Source: SZUA-430 sp044375275
Lineage (GTDB): Bacteria; Pseudomonadota; Alphaproteobacteria; Micropepsales; Micropepsaceae
DNA length: 8,339 bases
Reading direction: 5' to 3'
NCBI GenBank assembly: GCA_044375275.1
Contig: JBILMZ010000154.1
Coordinates: 1 to 8,339 of the forward strand
Shown: positions 1 through 5,787 of the stretch, one piece after another
How the letters are laid out: every line of letters starts with the position of its first letter
How positions within the stretch are numbered: the stretch's first letter is position 1
Position numbers and translations under genes: made by a program
Notes under the pieces: model-generated
Database searches by the model: none
The model's input: the letters and a program-made list of their open reading frames with translations, nothing else
Told to the model about the DNA's origin: nothing

Positions 1-117
1 CTGACCCAGCCACCGCGCGATGTAAGCCGTATTCGTATCCTGGGTGCGGCCGGACAGGATCTCATCGCCGATGATGAGGATGGCGGCACCGCGCCGACGC
101 TGGACTGCATCTGCCAT
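1..117 (-). CDS. CinA/MoaB-type molybdopterin-binding-domain protein, 5' part (runs off left edge)
   Basis: Translating the minus strand from the ATG at 117 gives 39 codons, open to the window edge. Residues 11-29 read AAILIIGDEILSGRTQDTN and are followed by TAYIARWLGQ. This is the N-terminal signature of the MoCF-biosynthesis (molybdopterin-binding) fold found in CinA N-termini and stand-alone CinA-like proteins, in which the IGDEIL(S/T)GR strand-loop leads into the nucleotide or pterin-binding site. Only about 15% of a typical protein of roughly 250 residues or more is present, so full-length CinA and the short CinA-like form cannot be told apart. The start at 117 has an AGG seven bases upstream. 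An in-frame ATG at 132 would add MAGNS but lacks a ribosome site. A further in-frame ATG at 174 lies inside the terminator hairpin and is unlikely. The family assignment is firm; the exact role is not known. Confidence 0.8.
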   Translation of the reverse strand, partial: MADAVQRRRGAAILIIGDEILSGRTQDTNTAYIARWLGQ

Positions 118-139
118 TGAGTTGCCTGCCATTGAGTTG
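110..139. repeat. 15-bp tandem duplication spanning the CinA-like start codon
   Basis: Two adjacent 15-bp units (110-124 and 125-139) are identical except for the first base (t versus c); the shared 14 bases are ctgccattgagttg. On the minus strand each unit contains CAACTCAATGGCAG, so each carries an in-frame ATG (at 117 and 132). The outer copy also supplies the AGG that precedes the inner start. Confidence 0.8.
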
Positions 140-155
140 TCTGGACGTGGAGACC

Positions 156-188
156 AAAAGAAAAACGGCACCATTTGATGGTGCCGTT
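156..188 (-). terminator. Intrinsic terminator downstream of the TetR gene
   Basis: The arms 164-174 (aacggcaccat) and 178-188 (atggtgccgtt) form a perfect 11-bp stem around a 3-nt loop. Read on the minus strand the hairpin is followed by a T-rich stretch (positions 165 down to 156: five T, C, four T), which is the classical rho-independent arrangement. On the plus strand it is followed by A-rich sequence, so it works in one direction only. It lies about 50 bp after the TetR stop codon and ends only 24-39 nt before the CinA-like start codons. The rest of 133-237 holds no gene and no clear promoter that I can see. Confidence 0.85.
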
Positions 189-237
189 CCAAAAAAGAAA
201 ATAGCCACGACAGGAACGAGAGGCGGAAACCCCTGCG

Positions 238-891
238 TTACTCCGCCGCTTCCGCTGCGCGACGGGCGCCAGTCTCGACATGCCTCATGGCAGCGACCGT
301 TGCGTCGACCAGATTGAAGGCAAATGTCTCGTCCAGCTGTCCATGGCCATTCAGGAGGCGGAACAGGATCGGCCCAAAGATCATGTCGGCAGCCAGGTCA
401 TCATCAACATCGAAAACGACTTCGCCACGCAGCTTCGCGCGGCCGACAACGGCATGCACGAGCTCGCGGTGCGCAGCCATAAGCGAATTGCGAAGGGCTT
501 CTGCAAAGCGCGCATCGGCCTGGGCTTCGGCTATCAGGGCCTTGAACACGGGACCACGGCGCTGGGAGAGCGCACGAACGGTCGGACGGACGAGCTCAAG
601 CAGGTCGCTCTTCAGGGAGCCGGTGTCAGGCGCAATCGTCTCCTGGGCCGGCATGTCTGCAAGCAGCGCTTCCAGCACGATGAAGGCTGCAGAGGACCAC
701 CAGCGATAGATCGTCTGCTTCGAAACGCCGGCCTTGGCAGCAATCGCTTCGATGTTGAGCGCGGCATAACCATCGTTCTGCAGGATGTTCATCGCCGATT
801 GAATGATGGCACGGCGCGACTCCACGCTGCGCGGGCGGCCCACGCGGGGACGTGTCACCGGATTGCTGTCTGAATTGTCTGTGCTGGTCAT
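238..891 (-). CDS. TetR/AcrR-family transcriptional repressor
   Basis: This is a 217-residue DNA-binding regulator. A basic N-terminal tail (RPRVGRPRSVESRR, about residues 14-27) leads into the TetR N-terminal domain. The helix-turn-helix covers about residues 47-66 (IEAIAAKAGVSKQTIYRWW). The C-terminal half (about 90-205) is helical and resembles the TetR_C_11-type ligand/dimer domain (GPVFKALIAEAQADARFAEALR). I chose the ATG at 891 because GAGGGG sits 4 nt upstream and a large inverted repeat lies just beyond. The frame is open to an ATG at 954, but that would place the presumed operator (922-948) inside the coding region. The gene is followed by a strong terminator and is probably monocistronic and autorepressed. 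Ligand and targets cannot be read from sequence; no efflux pump or enzyme is divergently linked here. Confidence 0.88.
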   Translation of the reverse strand: MTSTDNSDSNPVTRPRVGRPRSVESRRAIIQSAMNILQNDGYAALNIEAIAAKAGVSKQTIYRWWSSAAFIVLEALLADMPAQETIAPDTGSLKSDLLELVRPTVRALSQRRGPVFKALIAEAQADARFAEALRNSLMAAHRELVHAVVGRAKLRGEVVFDVDDDLAADMIFGPILFRLLNGHGQLDETFAFNLVDATVAAMRHVETGARRAAEAAE

Positions 892-921
892 GGAGCCCCT
901 CAATCGAAATGAACTATTAAC

Positions 922-948
922 GAGTCGAACGCTGTCTGCGTTCGAATC
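922..948. promoter_or_regulatory. Probable TetR operator: near-perfect dyad edged by GANTC sites
   Basis: The core 925-945 is a perfect inverted repeat with 8-bp arms (tcgaacgc / gcgttcga) around a 5-nt spacer. Extending it to 922-948 adds two further pairs and one mismatch (924/946), giving 11-bp arms with 10 matches. Both ends are GANTC motifs (gagtc 922-926, gaatc 944-948). It lies 31 bp upstream of the repressor's start codon, next to an AT-rich stretch (minus-strand TAATAG, 914-919) that could be the -10. Position and symmetry are typical of TetR autoregulatory operators; binding is inferred. Confidence 0.65.
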
Positions 949-987
949 AGTCATTAATGAGGAGCGTGTTCGCGCAGGGCGACAGGG

Positions 988-1006
988 TCAAGCGTTGAAC
1001 GCTTGA
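988..1006. other. Perfect 19-bp palindrome after the RodZ-like stop codon
   Basis: TCAAGCGTTGAACGCTTGA has 9-bp arms around a single central base and starts one base after the stop codon at 1008-1010. As RNA it would form an 8-bp stem with a 3-nt loop. No T-tract follows on the minus strand, so it is a poor intrinsic terminator. It contains the AACGC/GCGTT half-site also present in the 922-948 dyad, so it could be a second operator. The rest of 892-1007 holds no gene. A separate short palindrome, TCATTAATGA, lies at 951-960. Confidence 0.5.
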
Positions 1007-1007
1007 A

Positions 1008-2036
1008 TTATTGGGAAGTACCGACGCGTGACAGAAAGTACGCAGGTTCGAGCGGCAGCCGCTTGATGACTTGACCGCTTCTGCCGAGAACACCCGCGCT
1101 GCGGCCATCTACTTCAACTTGAACACCGCCAGCATTACCCGTGAGAAGAACGAGTCCCTGACGATCCGGAGCCTGAAATGATTCGCCCGGAGTCAAAACG
1201 CGCGAAAGCAGCACGTCGTGCGGCTTTTTCAGGGAAGGATCCTTGACCTGCACGTAGGTCTCTTCGATTGCTTTCAAGGTGATTCGGGACGCACCGGATG
1301 ATTCGCCAGCAACTGTTGATGCTGAACTCGAAGCCGGGGTCACCATCGCCATCTGGTCCAGCCCCTGGAAGAGCTGGGCCACGACAAGATGCGCATCGTG
1401 CCACACAGGAGCAACGGACGGCACGGGTGCGGGCTCTGACACGGGCGCAGGCTCTGAAACGACAGCAGGGGCTGAGACGGACGCAGGCGCTACTGGCGGC
1501 TGGGCGGGAACAGCTGGAGCCTCAGCATCCACGACGGTTACGCTGTTGTCCATGATCGCAGCAACCGGTGCGGTATCCGCGGAGGGCATCGTGAGGTGCA
1601 CAAGCGCATAGACAACAACCGCGATGACAAGCGCCACCGCAAACAACTGCCCACTCGGCCAGTTGCGCTGGGGCGCTGCATCCGGGAATACCAGATCGAC
1701 GGGCTTGTGGACTTCCAGCGCCTGCATTTCGCCCTTGAATTGCTCCACCAGTTGGTCGGCATTCAACCCGACCAGGCGCGCATACGAGCGAATGAAGCCA
1801 ATCGCATACGTGCGCCCGGGAAGGCGCTCATAGTCTCCGGTTTCGATCGCAGCCAGCTGATCCTTCCGGATACGCAACTGCGAGGCAACGGCCTTCTCGT
1901 CAAGGCCAAGCGTCAGGCGACGCTCGCGCAGGGCGTTGCCGACCGTCTTCTCCGGAACGCACTCACCCACATCACGCAGATGGAGACGCCGCTCTTTCGG
2001 CTCTGCCACCAGCGGCATTTGCACCACGATACTCAT
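1008..2036 (-). CDS. RodZ-like protein: HTH_25 domain, one membrane segment, DUF4115
   Basis: This 342-residue protein has RodZ architecture. After about 30 N-terminal residues comes a Cro/C1-like HTH_25 domain (about 32-93: VGNALRERRLTLGLDEKAVA, then YAIGFIRSYARLVG). A single membrane segment follows (about 131-149, LFAVALVIAVVVYALVHLT), then a Pro/Ala/Val-rich periplasmic linker (about 150-250), then a C-terminal DUF4115 beta domain (about 251-335, ITLKAIEETYVQVKDPS...VLTPGESF). RodZ links MreB filaments to the cell-wall elongation machinery; the HTH fold there binds MreB rather than DNA. The role here is inferred from architecture only, as no mre genes are in the window. The start at 2036 is supported by GAAGG nine bases upstream (2046-2050). 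The gene is 167 bp downstream of ptsP, so it probably has its own promoter. Confidence 0.8.
   Translation of the reverse strand: MSIVVQMPLVAEPKERRLHLRDVGECVPEKTVGNALRERRLTLGLDEKAVASQLRIRKDQLAAIETGDYERLPGRTYAIGFIRSYARLVGLNADQLVEQFKGEMQALEVHKPVDLVFPDAAPQRNWPSGQLFAVALVIAVVVYALVHLTMPSADTAPVAAIMDNSVTVVDAEAPAVPAQPPVAPASVSAPAVVSEPAPVSEPAPVPSVAPVWHDAHLVVAQLFQGLDQMAMVTPASSSASTVAGESSGASRITLKAIEETYVQVKDPSLKKPHDVLLSRVLTPGESFQAPDRQGLVLLTGNAGGVQVEVDGRSAGVLGRSGQVIKRLPLEPAYFLSRVGTSQ
1423..1494 (-). repeat. Degenerate 18-bp tandem repeat in the RodZ-like linker
   Basis: Four units of 18 bp occur in tandem (1423-1440, 1441-1458, 1459-1476, 1477-1494). The first two differ at three positions (acgggtgcgggctctgac, acgggcgcaggctctgaa); the other two are more diverged. 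On the minus strand they encode a hexapeptide rhythm, best seen as VSEPAP VSEPAP near residues 193-204. The period keeps the reading frame, so copy-number change would only alter linker length. Confidence 0.6.
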
Positions 2037-2056
2037 CGCGACCAGCCTTCACCCAT
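2033..2056 (-). other. Possible 7-codon upstream ORF overlapping the RodZ-like start
   Basis: ATG at 2056 opens a frame reading MGEGWSR and then TGA at 2033-2035. The TGA overlaps the RodZ-like start codon in an ATGA arrangement, and the ribosome site of the main gene (GAAGG) lies inside the small frame. No good ribosome site precedes this ATG. It may be chance or a small translational-coupling device. Confidence 0.2.
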
Positions 2057-2132
2057 GACATTCTTTTTGACTTTGTCGGTCAGCGCCAGACGAAATGTTC
2101 CGTGCACGACGCAATTGAACCGCCGAGTCGAC

Positions 2133-2161
2133 ACTACACGAATCCCCGTTAAATATTGCAA
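2133..2161 (-). promoter_or_regulatory. Candidate promoter of the RodZ-like gene
   Basis: On the minus strand TTGCAA (2156-2161) and TGTAGT (2133-2138) are separated by exactly 17 bp; each matches the sigma-70 consensus at four of six positions. This gives an untranslated leader of roughly 90 nt. A weaker alternative is TTGATC (2174-2179) with TATTTA (2150-2155). Two GANTC sites (2125-2129 and 2140-2144) flank the proposed -10. Apart from these elements and the hairpin at 2178-2197, the rest of 2037-2203 holds nothing I recognise. Confidence 0.35.
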
Positions 2162-2177
2162 AACAAAGGCTGCGATC

Positions 2178-2200
2178 AAATCGTTTGCGAACGATTTTTT
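2178..2200 (+). terminator. Hairpin with T-tract facing the plus strand, just past the ptsP stop
   Basis: The arms aaatcgtt (2178-2185) and aacgattt (2190-2197) form an 8-bp stem with a 4-nt loop. On the plus strand the right arm runs into six consecutive T (2195-2200), like an intrinsic terminator, although the stem is AT-rich and weak. On the minus strand, the direction of ptsP transcription, there is no downstream T-tract. It may act on antisense transcription, or it may be a weak end signal for ptsP. Confidence 0.35.
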
Positions 2201-2203
2201 GGT

Positions 2204-4459
2204 TCAGATCGGAACACGCTCTTTGATTGCAAATTGTTTCAACTGCTCTCGCAGCGAGTGGTCGGTACCCTGCAGCAACGCCTCCATGTGAGCCGAAATG
2301 CGCTCGCTGTTCAGCCCGAGGACCATTTGCCTGACAGGGCCGATCGAAGCTGGCGCCATGGAAAGGGCTCGGAAACCAAGACCGATCAGGGCCATGGCTT
2401 CGACCGGTCGGCCCGCCATCTCTCCGCAGACCGTCACCGGCACACCGCGCGCACGAGCCTGATCCGAGACAAGTTTCAGGAAATTAAGCATAGGCGGACT
2501 GAGGACATCATACCGGTTTCCCAGTCGCGGATTGCCGCGATCGCTGGCGAACAGGAACTGCGCAAGATCGTTGGAACCGACAGAAATGAAGTCCGTGAGC
2601 GACAGCAGGGACGGCAACTGGAAGGCCAGCGCAGGCACCTCCAGCATGGTCCCGACCCTTATTTTCCGCGGTGGAACGCCTCCTGTCCGGGCAAGGCGGG
2701 CCATCTCACGATCAACAAGAAGCTTCGCCTGGCGGAACTCGGCAACCTCGGCCACCATCGGGAACATGAGGTCAAGGTCCCGCCCCTGCGCGGCCTTGAG
2801 CAGAGCCCGGATCTGGTAGCGAAGCAATGCCGGCCGGTCGAGCGTGACCCTGATGGCCCGCCATCCCATGGCAGGATTTTCTTCCGCCACGGCTTTCACA
2901 TAGGGCAGCACCTTGTCGCCACCCAGATCAAGCGTCCTGAACACCACCTGCCCGCCCGCTGCGCCATCCAGAACGGCGCTGTAGAGCTCCACCAGGTCCT
3001 GAAGGCGGGGCATGTCGCTGGAGATCATGAACTGCAGTTCGGTCCGGAAGAGGCCGATTCCTTCCGCCCCCGTCTCGGCAAGATGCGGCAGGTCAGCCTT
3101 TAACCCTGCATTCATCATGAGGCGAATTCGCTGGCCATCGATCGTGATGGGAGGCTGGGATCGCTGGGCCGCGAACGCCGCCTGTCGCTGCGCCCGCAGG
3201 GCCAGCTTGTGGCGATAGGCTTCGCGCACCTCGTGCGTCGGACGAATGTGGACGTCGGCTGTTTCACCGTCGATGATGACCCAGTCATTGGGCTCGACCT
3301 GGTCCACGACGCCTTCGATCCGGCCGACCAGCGGAATGTCGAGAGCCCGGGCGACAATGGCGACATGGCTGGTCGGCGAGCCCTCTTCGAGAATGAGCCC
3401 CCTCAGCTTGCTTCGATCATAATCGAGCAATTCCGCAGGTCCCATCGTCCGGGCAAAGAGAATGGTATCGGCAGGAAGCGACTCATGAGCCGATGTATCC
3501 GCACGTCCCGTGAGGTGACGCAGCAACCGGTTGGCCAGGTCATCAAGGTCATGCAGTCGGTCCAGCAGCGGCGAATCAGTCTGACGCGCCATGCGCGCGC
3601 GCATGTCGTTCTGGACACGCTCTACGGCGGCTTCCGCCGTGAGACCGGTGAAGACGGCTTCCCTCAGCTTCAACAGCCAGCCGCGATCATCGGCGAACAT
3701 GCGATAGGTTTCGAGGACATCGCGCGTTTCGCCGGTGATGACCGAGTCTTCCGCCGCCAGCATCGCATCGAGCGACTCACGCAATTCCATGACAGCCTTG
3801 TCGAGCCTGTGCCGTTCATGGACCACGTCATCCGCAATGAGCTTCTCGACCTTGACGCGCGGTTCGTGCAGCACGGCGCGCCCCATCGCAATGCCTTCGC
3901 AGAACGAAACGCCCTGCCCGCGCCATGGCCGGTCACGCCGAGGGCCGGAGTCGATCTCGCCCAGGTCATTGAGCGAGCCTGAACTGACCATCTCCGCAAG
4001 CACCATGGCGATGGTGTGCAGCGCTTCGACTTCGTCTTCGTCATAGTGGCGGTGGGTACGGTTTTGCACCGCGACCACGCCCAGCGTGCGCCCGCCGCGC
4101 GAGATCGGCACGCCAAGCATGGATTGATAAGGATCTTCGCCGGTTTCAGGCCTGTAGGAGAAGCTTGGATGCGTCGGTGCATCGGCAAGGTTGAGCGCGC
4201 GGCCATGCAGCGCCACATCGCCAACAATACCCTCACCCATCTTGAGCCGCGTCGCGTGCACGGCCGCCTTGTTCAGTCCTTCGGTGGCAAAGAGTTCAAG
4301 CCACCCGCCTGCCTTGATCAGGTAGATCGAGCACACTTCCGCGACCATGTTCGCGGCGATCAGGTGGACGATCTTGTCGAGGCGCGCCTGGGCGGTGATG
4401 CGCTCGCCCATGATTTCGCGCATTCGTTTCAGGAGGAGGCGGGGGCCTGCTTTCTGCAT
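2204..4459 (-). CDS. ptsP: PTS-Ntr enzyme I (phosphoenolpyruvate-protein phosphotransferase) with GAF domain
   Basis: This 751-residue cytoplasmic kinase starts the nitrogen phosphotransferase relay: it autophosphorylates from PEP and passes the phosphate to NPr and then EIIA-Ntr. Domain order is complete. An N-terminal GAF sensor (about 27-160) precedes the enzyme I N-terminal NPr-binding helices (about 185-310). The swivelling phospho-domain carries the active histidine, H365, in EEGSPTSHVAIVAR. The PEP-binding barrel (about 440-720) shows GLFRTELQFM (469-478), DLGGDK (511-516), VGSNDLAQF (627-635) and the catalytic cysteine C678 in VCGEMAGRP. The GAF domain separates this from sugar-PTS enzyme I; in this family glutamine sensing by GAF is known, but is not shown here. 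The start at 4459 lies 4 nt after the lysC stop and lacks a clear ribosome site, which suggests translational coupling. NPr and EIIA-Ntr genes are not in the window. Confidence 0.97.
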   Translation of the reverse strand: MQKAGPRLLLKRMREIMGERITAQARLDKIVHLIAANMVAEVCSIYLIKAGGWLELFATEGLNKAAVHATRLKMGEGIVGDVALHGRALNLADAPTHPSFSYRPETGEDPYQSMLGVPISRGGRTLGVVAVQNRTHRHYDEDEVEALHTIAMVLAEMVSSGSLNDLGEIDSGPRRDRPWRGQGVSFCEGIAMGRAVLHEPRVKVEKLIADDVVHERHRLDKAVMELRESLDAMLAAEDSVITGETRDVLETYRMFADDRGWLLKLREAVFTGLTAEAAVERVQNDMRARMARQTDSPLLDRLHDLDDLANRLLRHLTGRADTSAHESLPADTILFARTMGPAELLDYDRSKLRGLILEEGSPTSHVAIVARALDIPLVGRIEGVVDQVEPNDWVIIDGETADVHIRPTHEVREAYRHKLALRAQRQAAFAAQRSQPPITIDGQRIRLMMNAGLKADLPHLAETGAEGIGLFRTELQFMISSDMPRLQDLVELYSAVLDGAAGGQVVFRTLDLGGDKVLPYVKAVAEENPAMGWRAIRVTLDRPALLRYQIRALLKAAQGRDLDLMFPMVAEVAEFRQAKLLVDREMARLARTGGVPPRKIRVGTMLEVPALAFQLPSLLSLTDFISVGSNDLAQFLFASDRGNPRLGNRYDVLSPPMLNFLKLVSDQARARGVPVTVCGEMAGRPVEAMALIGLGFRALSMAPASIGPVRQMVLGLNSERISAHMEALLQGTDHSLREQLKQFAIKERVPI

Positions 4460-4463
4460 GCCG

Positions 4464-5681
4464 CTACTTGTCGAGACCGTAGGTCGTGTGCAGCGCGCGC
4501 ACTGCCGTGTCGGTGAATTCGGCCGCGATGAGAACGCTGATCTTGATCTCCGAGGTCGAGATGACCTGGATGTTTATCCCCTTTTCCGCAAGCGTCTTGA
4601 ACATGGCCTGCGCCACACCCGCATGCGCGCGCATGCCGACACCAATCACCGAGACCTTCGCCACGCCCTTGTCGGTCAGGAGCTTCTGGTAGCCGATCGA
4701 CGTGTGATTGCGCTCGATGATGTGGATCGCGCGCTCGAACTCCGCGCGCCCGACAGTGAATGTCATGTCCGTGAACTTCCCGTCTTCCGACGTGTTCTGG
4801 ACGATCATGTCGACGTTGATGCCGCCGTCTGCCAGCGGACCGAAGATCGCAGCGGCCACGCCCGGCTTGTCGGGGACCTTCACCAGGGTAATTTTTGCTT
4901 CATCGCGGCTGTAAGCGATACCGCTGACCAGTTGCTGTTCCACGATTTCGTCCTCATCACATACCAGCGTACCAGGCAGATCCTCGAAACTGGAAAGGAC
5001 CTGGACCCGCACCCGGTGTATCATTGCCAACTCTACAGAGCGCGTCTGCAACACCTTTGCGCCCAGCGATGCCATCTCGAGCATCTCTTCATAGGAAATC
5101 TTGTCGAGCTTGCGCGCTTTCGGCGTGACACGCGGATCCGTCGTGTAGACGCCGTCGACATCCGTGTAGATGTCGCAGCGGTCTGCCTTGAGCGCAGCGG
5201 CAAGGGCGACGGCACTCGTGTCCGACCCGCCCCGCCCCAGCGTCGTGATGCGATTGTCGGGGGCCAGGCCCTGGAAGCCGGCAACCACCGCGACCTGGCC
5301 CTGTTCAAGATGCGATTCGATCTCCCTGGACTCGATCCCGGTAATGGCGGCTGAGCCGTGCATGCCGTTCGTGTGGATGGGCAGCTGCCACCCGAGCCAG
5401 GACCGGGCCTGGACGCCCAGATGCTGGAGCGCGATCGCAAGCAGGCCGACAGTCACCTGCTCCCCGGATGACACCACCGTGTCATACTCGCGCGCGTCGT
5501 GCAGTGGCGACAGCTCGCGCGCCCAGCCGACCAGCTTGTTGGTTTCACCCGCCATGGCAGACAGCACCACGGCAACCTGGTTACCGCGGTCAACCTCCCG
5601 CTTGACCTTGAGGGCTACGTTGCGGATACGCGCAAGGTCTGCGACCGACGTTCCACCGAACTTCATGACAAGTCTGGGCAT
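4464..5681 (-). CDS. lysC: Aspartate kinase (aspartokinase), Lys/Thr-regulated type with tandem ACT domains
   Basis: It phosphorylates L-aspartate with ATP, the first step toward lysine, threonine, methionine and diaminopimelate. From the ATG at 5681 the protein is 405 residues, the usual size for this class. The kinase domain (about 1-240) shows MKFGGTSVAD (6-15), SSGEQ (71-75), LGRGGSDTSA (148-157) and TDVDGVYTTDPR (173-184). Two ACT domains follow (about 264-335 and 340-405), with the effector-site motif INIQVISTSEIKISVLI (369-385), consistent with feedback control by lysine and/or threonine. The frame is open 29 codons further upstream to 5768, but the predicted promoter (5736-5764) lies within that extension, and MPRLVMKFGG matches the family N-terminus. 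The ribosome site is weak. It leads directly into ptsP, probably as one operon. Confidence 0.96.
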   Translation of the reverse strand: MPRLVMKFGGTSVADLARIRNVALKVKREVDRGNQVAVVLSAMAGETNKLVGWARELSPLHDAREYDTVVSSGEQVTVGLLAIALQHLGVQARSWLGWQLPIHTNGMHGSAAITGIESREIESHLEQGQVAVVAGFQGLAPDNRITTLGRGGSDTSAVALAAALKADRCDIYTDVDGVYTTDPRVTPKARKLDKISYEEMLEMASLGAKVLQTRSVELAMIHRVRVQVLSSFEDLPGTLVCDEDEIVEQQLVSGIAYSRDEAKITLVKVPDKPGVAAAIFGPLADGGINVDMIVQNTSEDGKFTDMTFTVGRAEFERAIHIIERNHTSIGYQKLLTDKGVAKVSVIGVGMRAHAGVAQAMFKTLAEKGINIQVISTSEIKISVLIAAEFTDTAVRALHTTYGLDK

Positions 5682-5695
5682 GGGCAAGCGCGGCG

Positions 5696-5728
5696 TTACG
5701 TCCAAGGGTTTGAGGGGGTGTTTTGCAT
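5696..5728 (-). other. Possible 10-codon leader ORF before lysC
   Basis: ATG at 5728 reads MQNTPSNPWT and then stops with TAA at 5696-5698, 14 bp before the lysC start codon. The predicted transcription start (about 5728-5729) coincides with this ATG, so it would be translated leaderless if it is real. It has two threonines but no lysine, and I see no terminator/antiterminator pair after it. It may be chance. Confidence 0.2.
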
Positions 5729-5735
5729 CAGGTGG

Positions 5736-5764
5736 GGTATAGTTGGAACAATTGGCTTTGTCAC
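5736..5764 (-). promoter_or_regulatory. lysC promoter, overlapping a TATA element usable by divergent ubiG
   Basis: On the minus strand GTGACA (5759-5764, five of six consensus matches) and TATACC (5736-5741, four of six) are spaced by 17 bp. This predicts a start of transcription near 5729 and a leader of about 48 nt. On the plus strand the same bases give TATAGT (5738-5743), a possible -10 for ubiG with a start near 5750, but with no good -35. The divergent promoters would then share their TATA core. Confidence 0.55.
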
Positions 5765-5787
5765 GCAACGCGCGGAGCTACGCAACA

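Noticed and set aside
110..139. CRISPR-like repeat
   Set aside because: There are just two 15-bp copies directly abutting with no spacer and no cas genes; it is a simple tandem duplication.
280..873. Plus-strand open frames opposite the TetR gene
   Set aside because: The minus strand carries a clear TetR helix-turn-helix with ribosome site and terminator; the plus frames lack any family feature.
892..954. Longer TetR N-terminus starting at 954
   Set aside because: The extra 21 residues are encoded by the presumed operator region, match nothing in the family, and the inner ATG at 891 has a good ribosome site.
2156..3103. Long plus-strand open frame (315 codons) opposite ptsP
   Set aside because: It lies antisense to unmistakable enzyme I sequence, its translation resembles no protein family and is rich in Arg/His/Gln as expected for a high-GC antisense frame.
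4464..4930. Internal start giving a separate aspartate kinase beta subunit, as in some Gram-positives
   Set aside because: No ATG/GTG with a ribosome site is evident near the kinase/ACT boundary (about residue 245-255).
4347..5354. Plus-strand open frame (335 codons) opposite ptsP/lysC
   Set aside because: It runs across the junction of two well-conserved minus-strand genes and has no recognisable motif; it is a shadow frame.
5682..5735. Lysine riboswitch (L box) in the lysC leader
   Set aside because: The predicted leader is only about 48 nt and shows no multi-helix fold; an L box needs roughly 170 nt or more.
5682..5768. Longer LysC N-terminus starting at 5768
   Set aside because: It would contain the predicted promoter, and aspartate kinases begin just before the MKFGGTSV motif.
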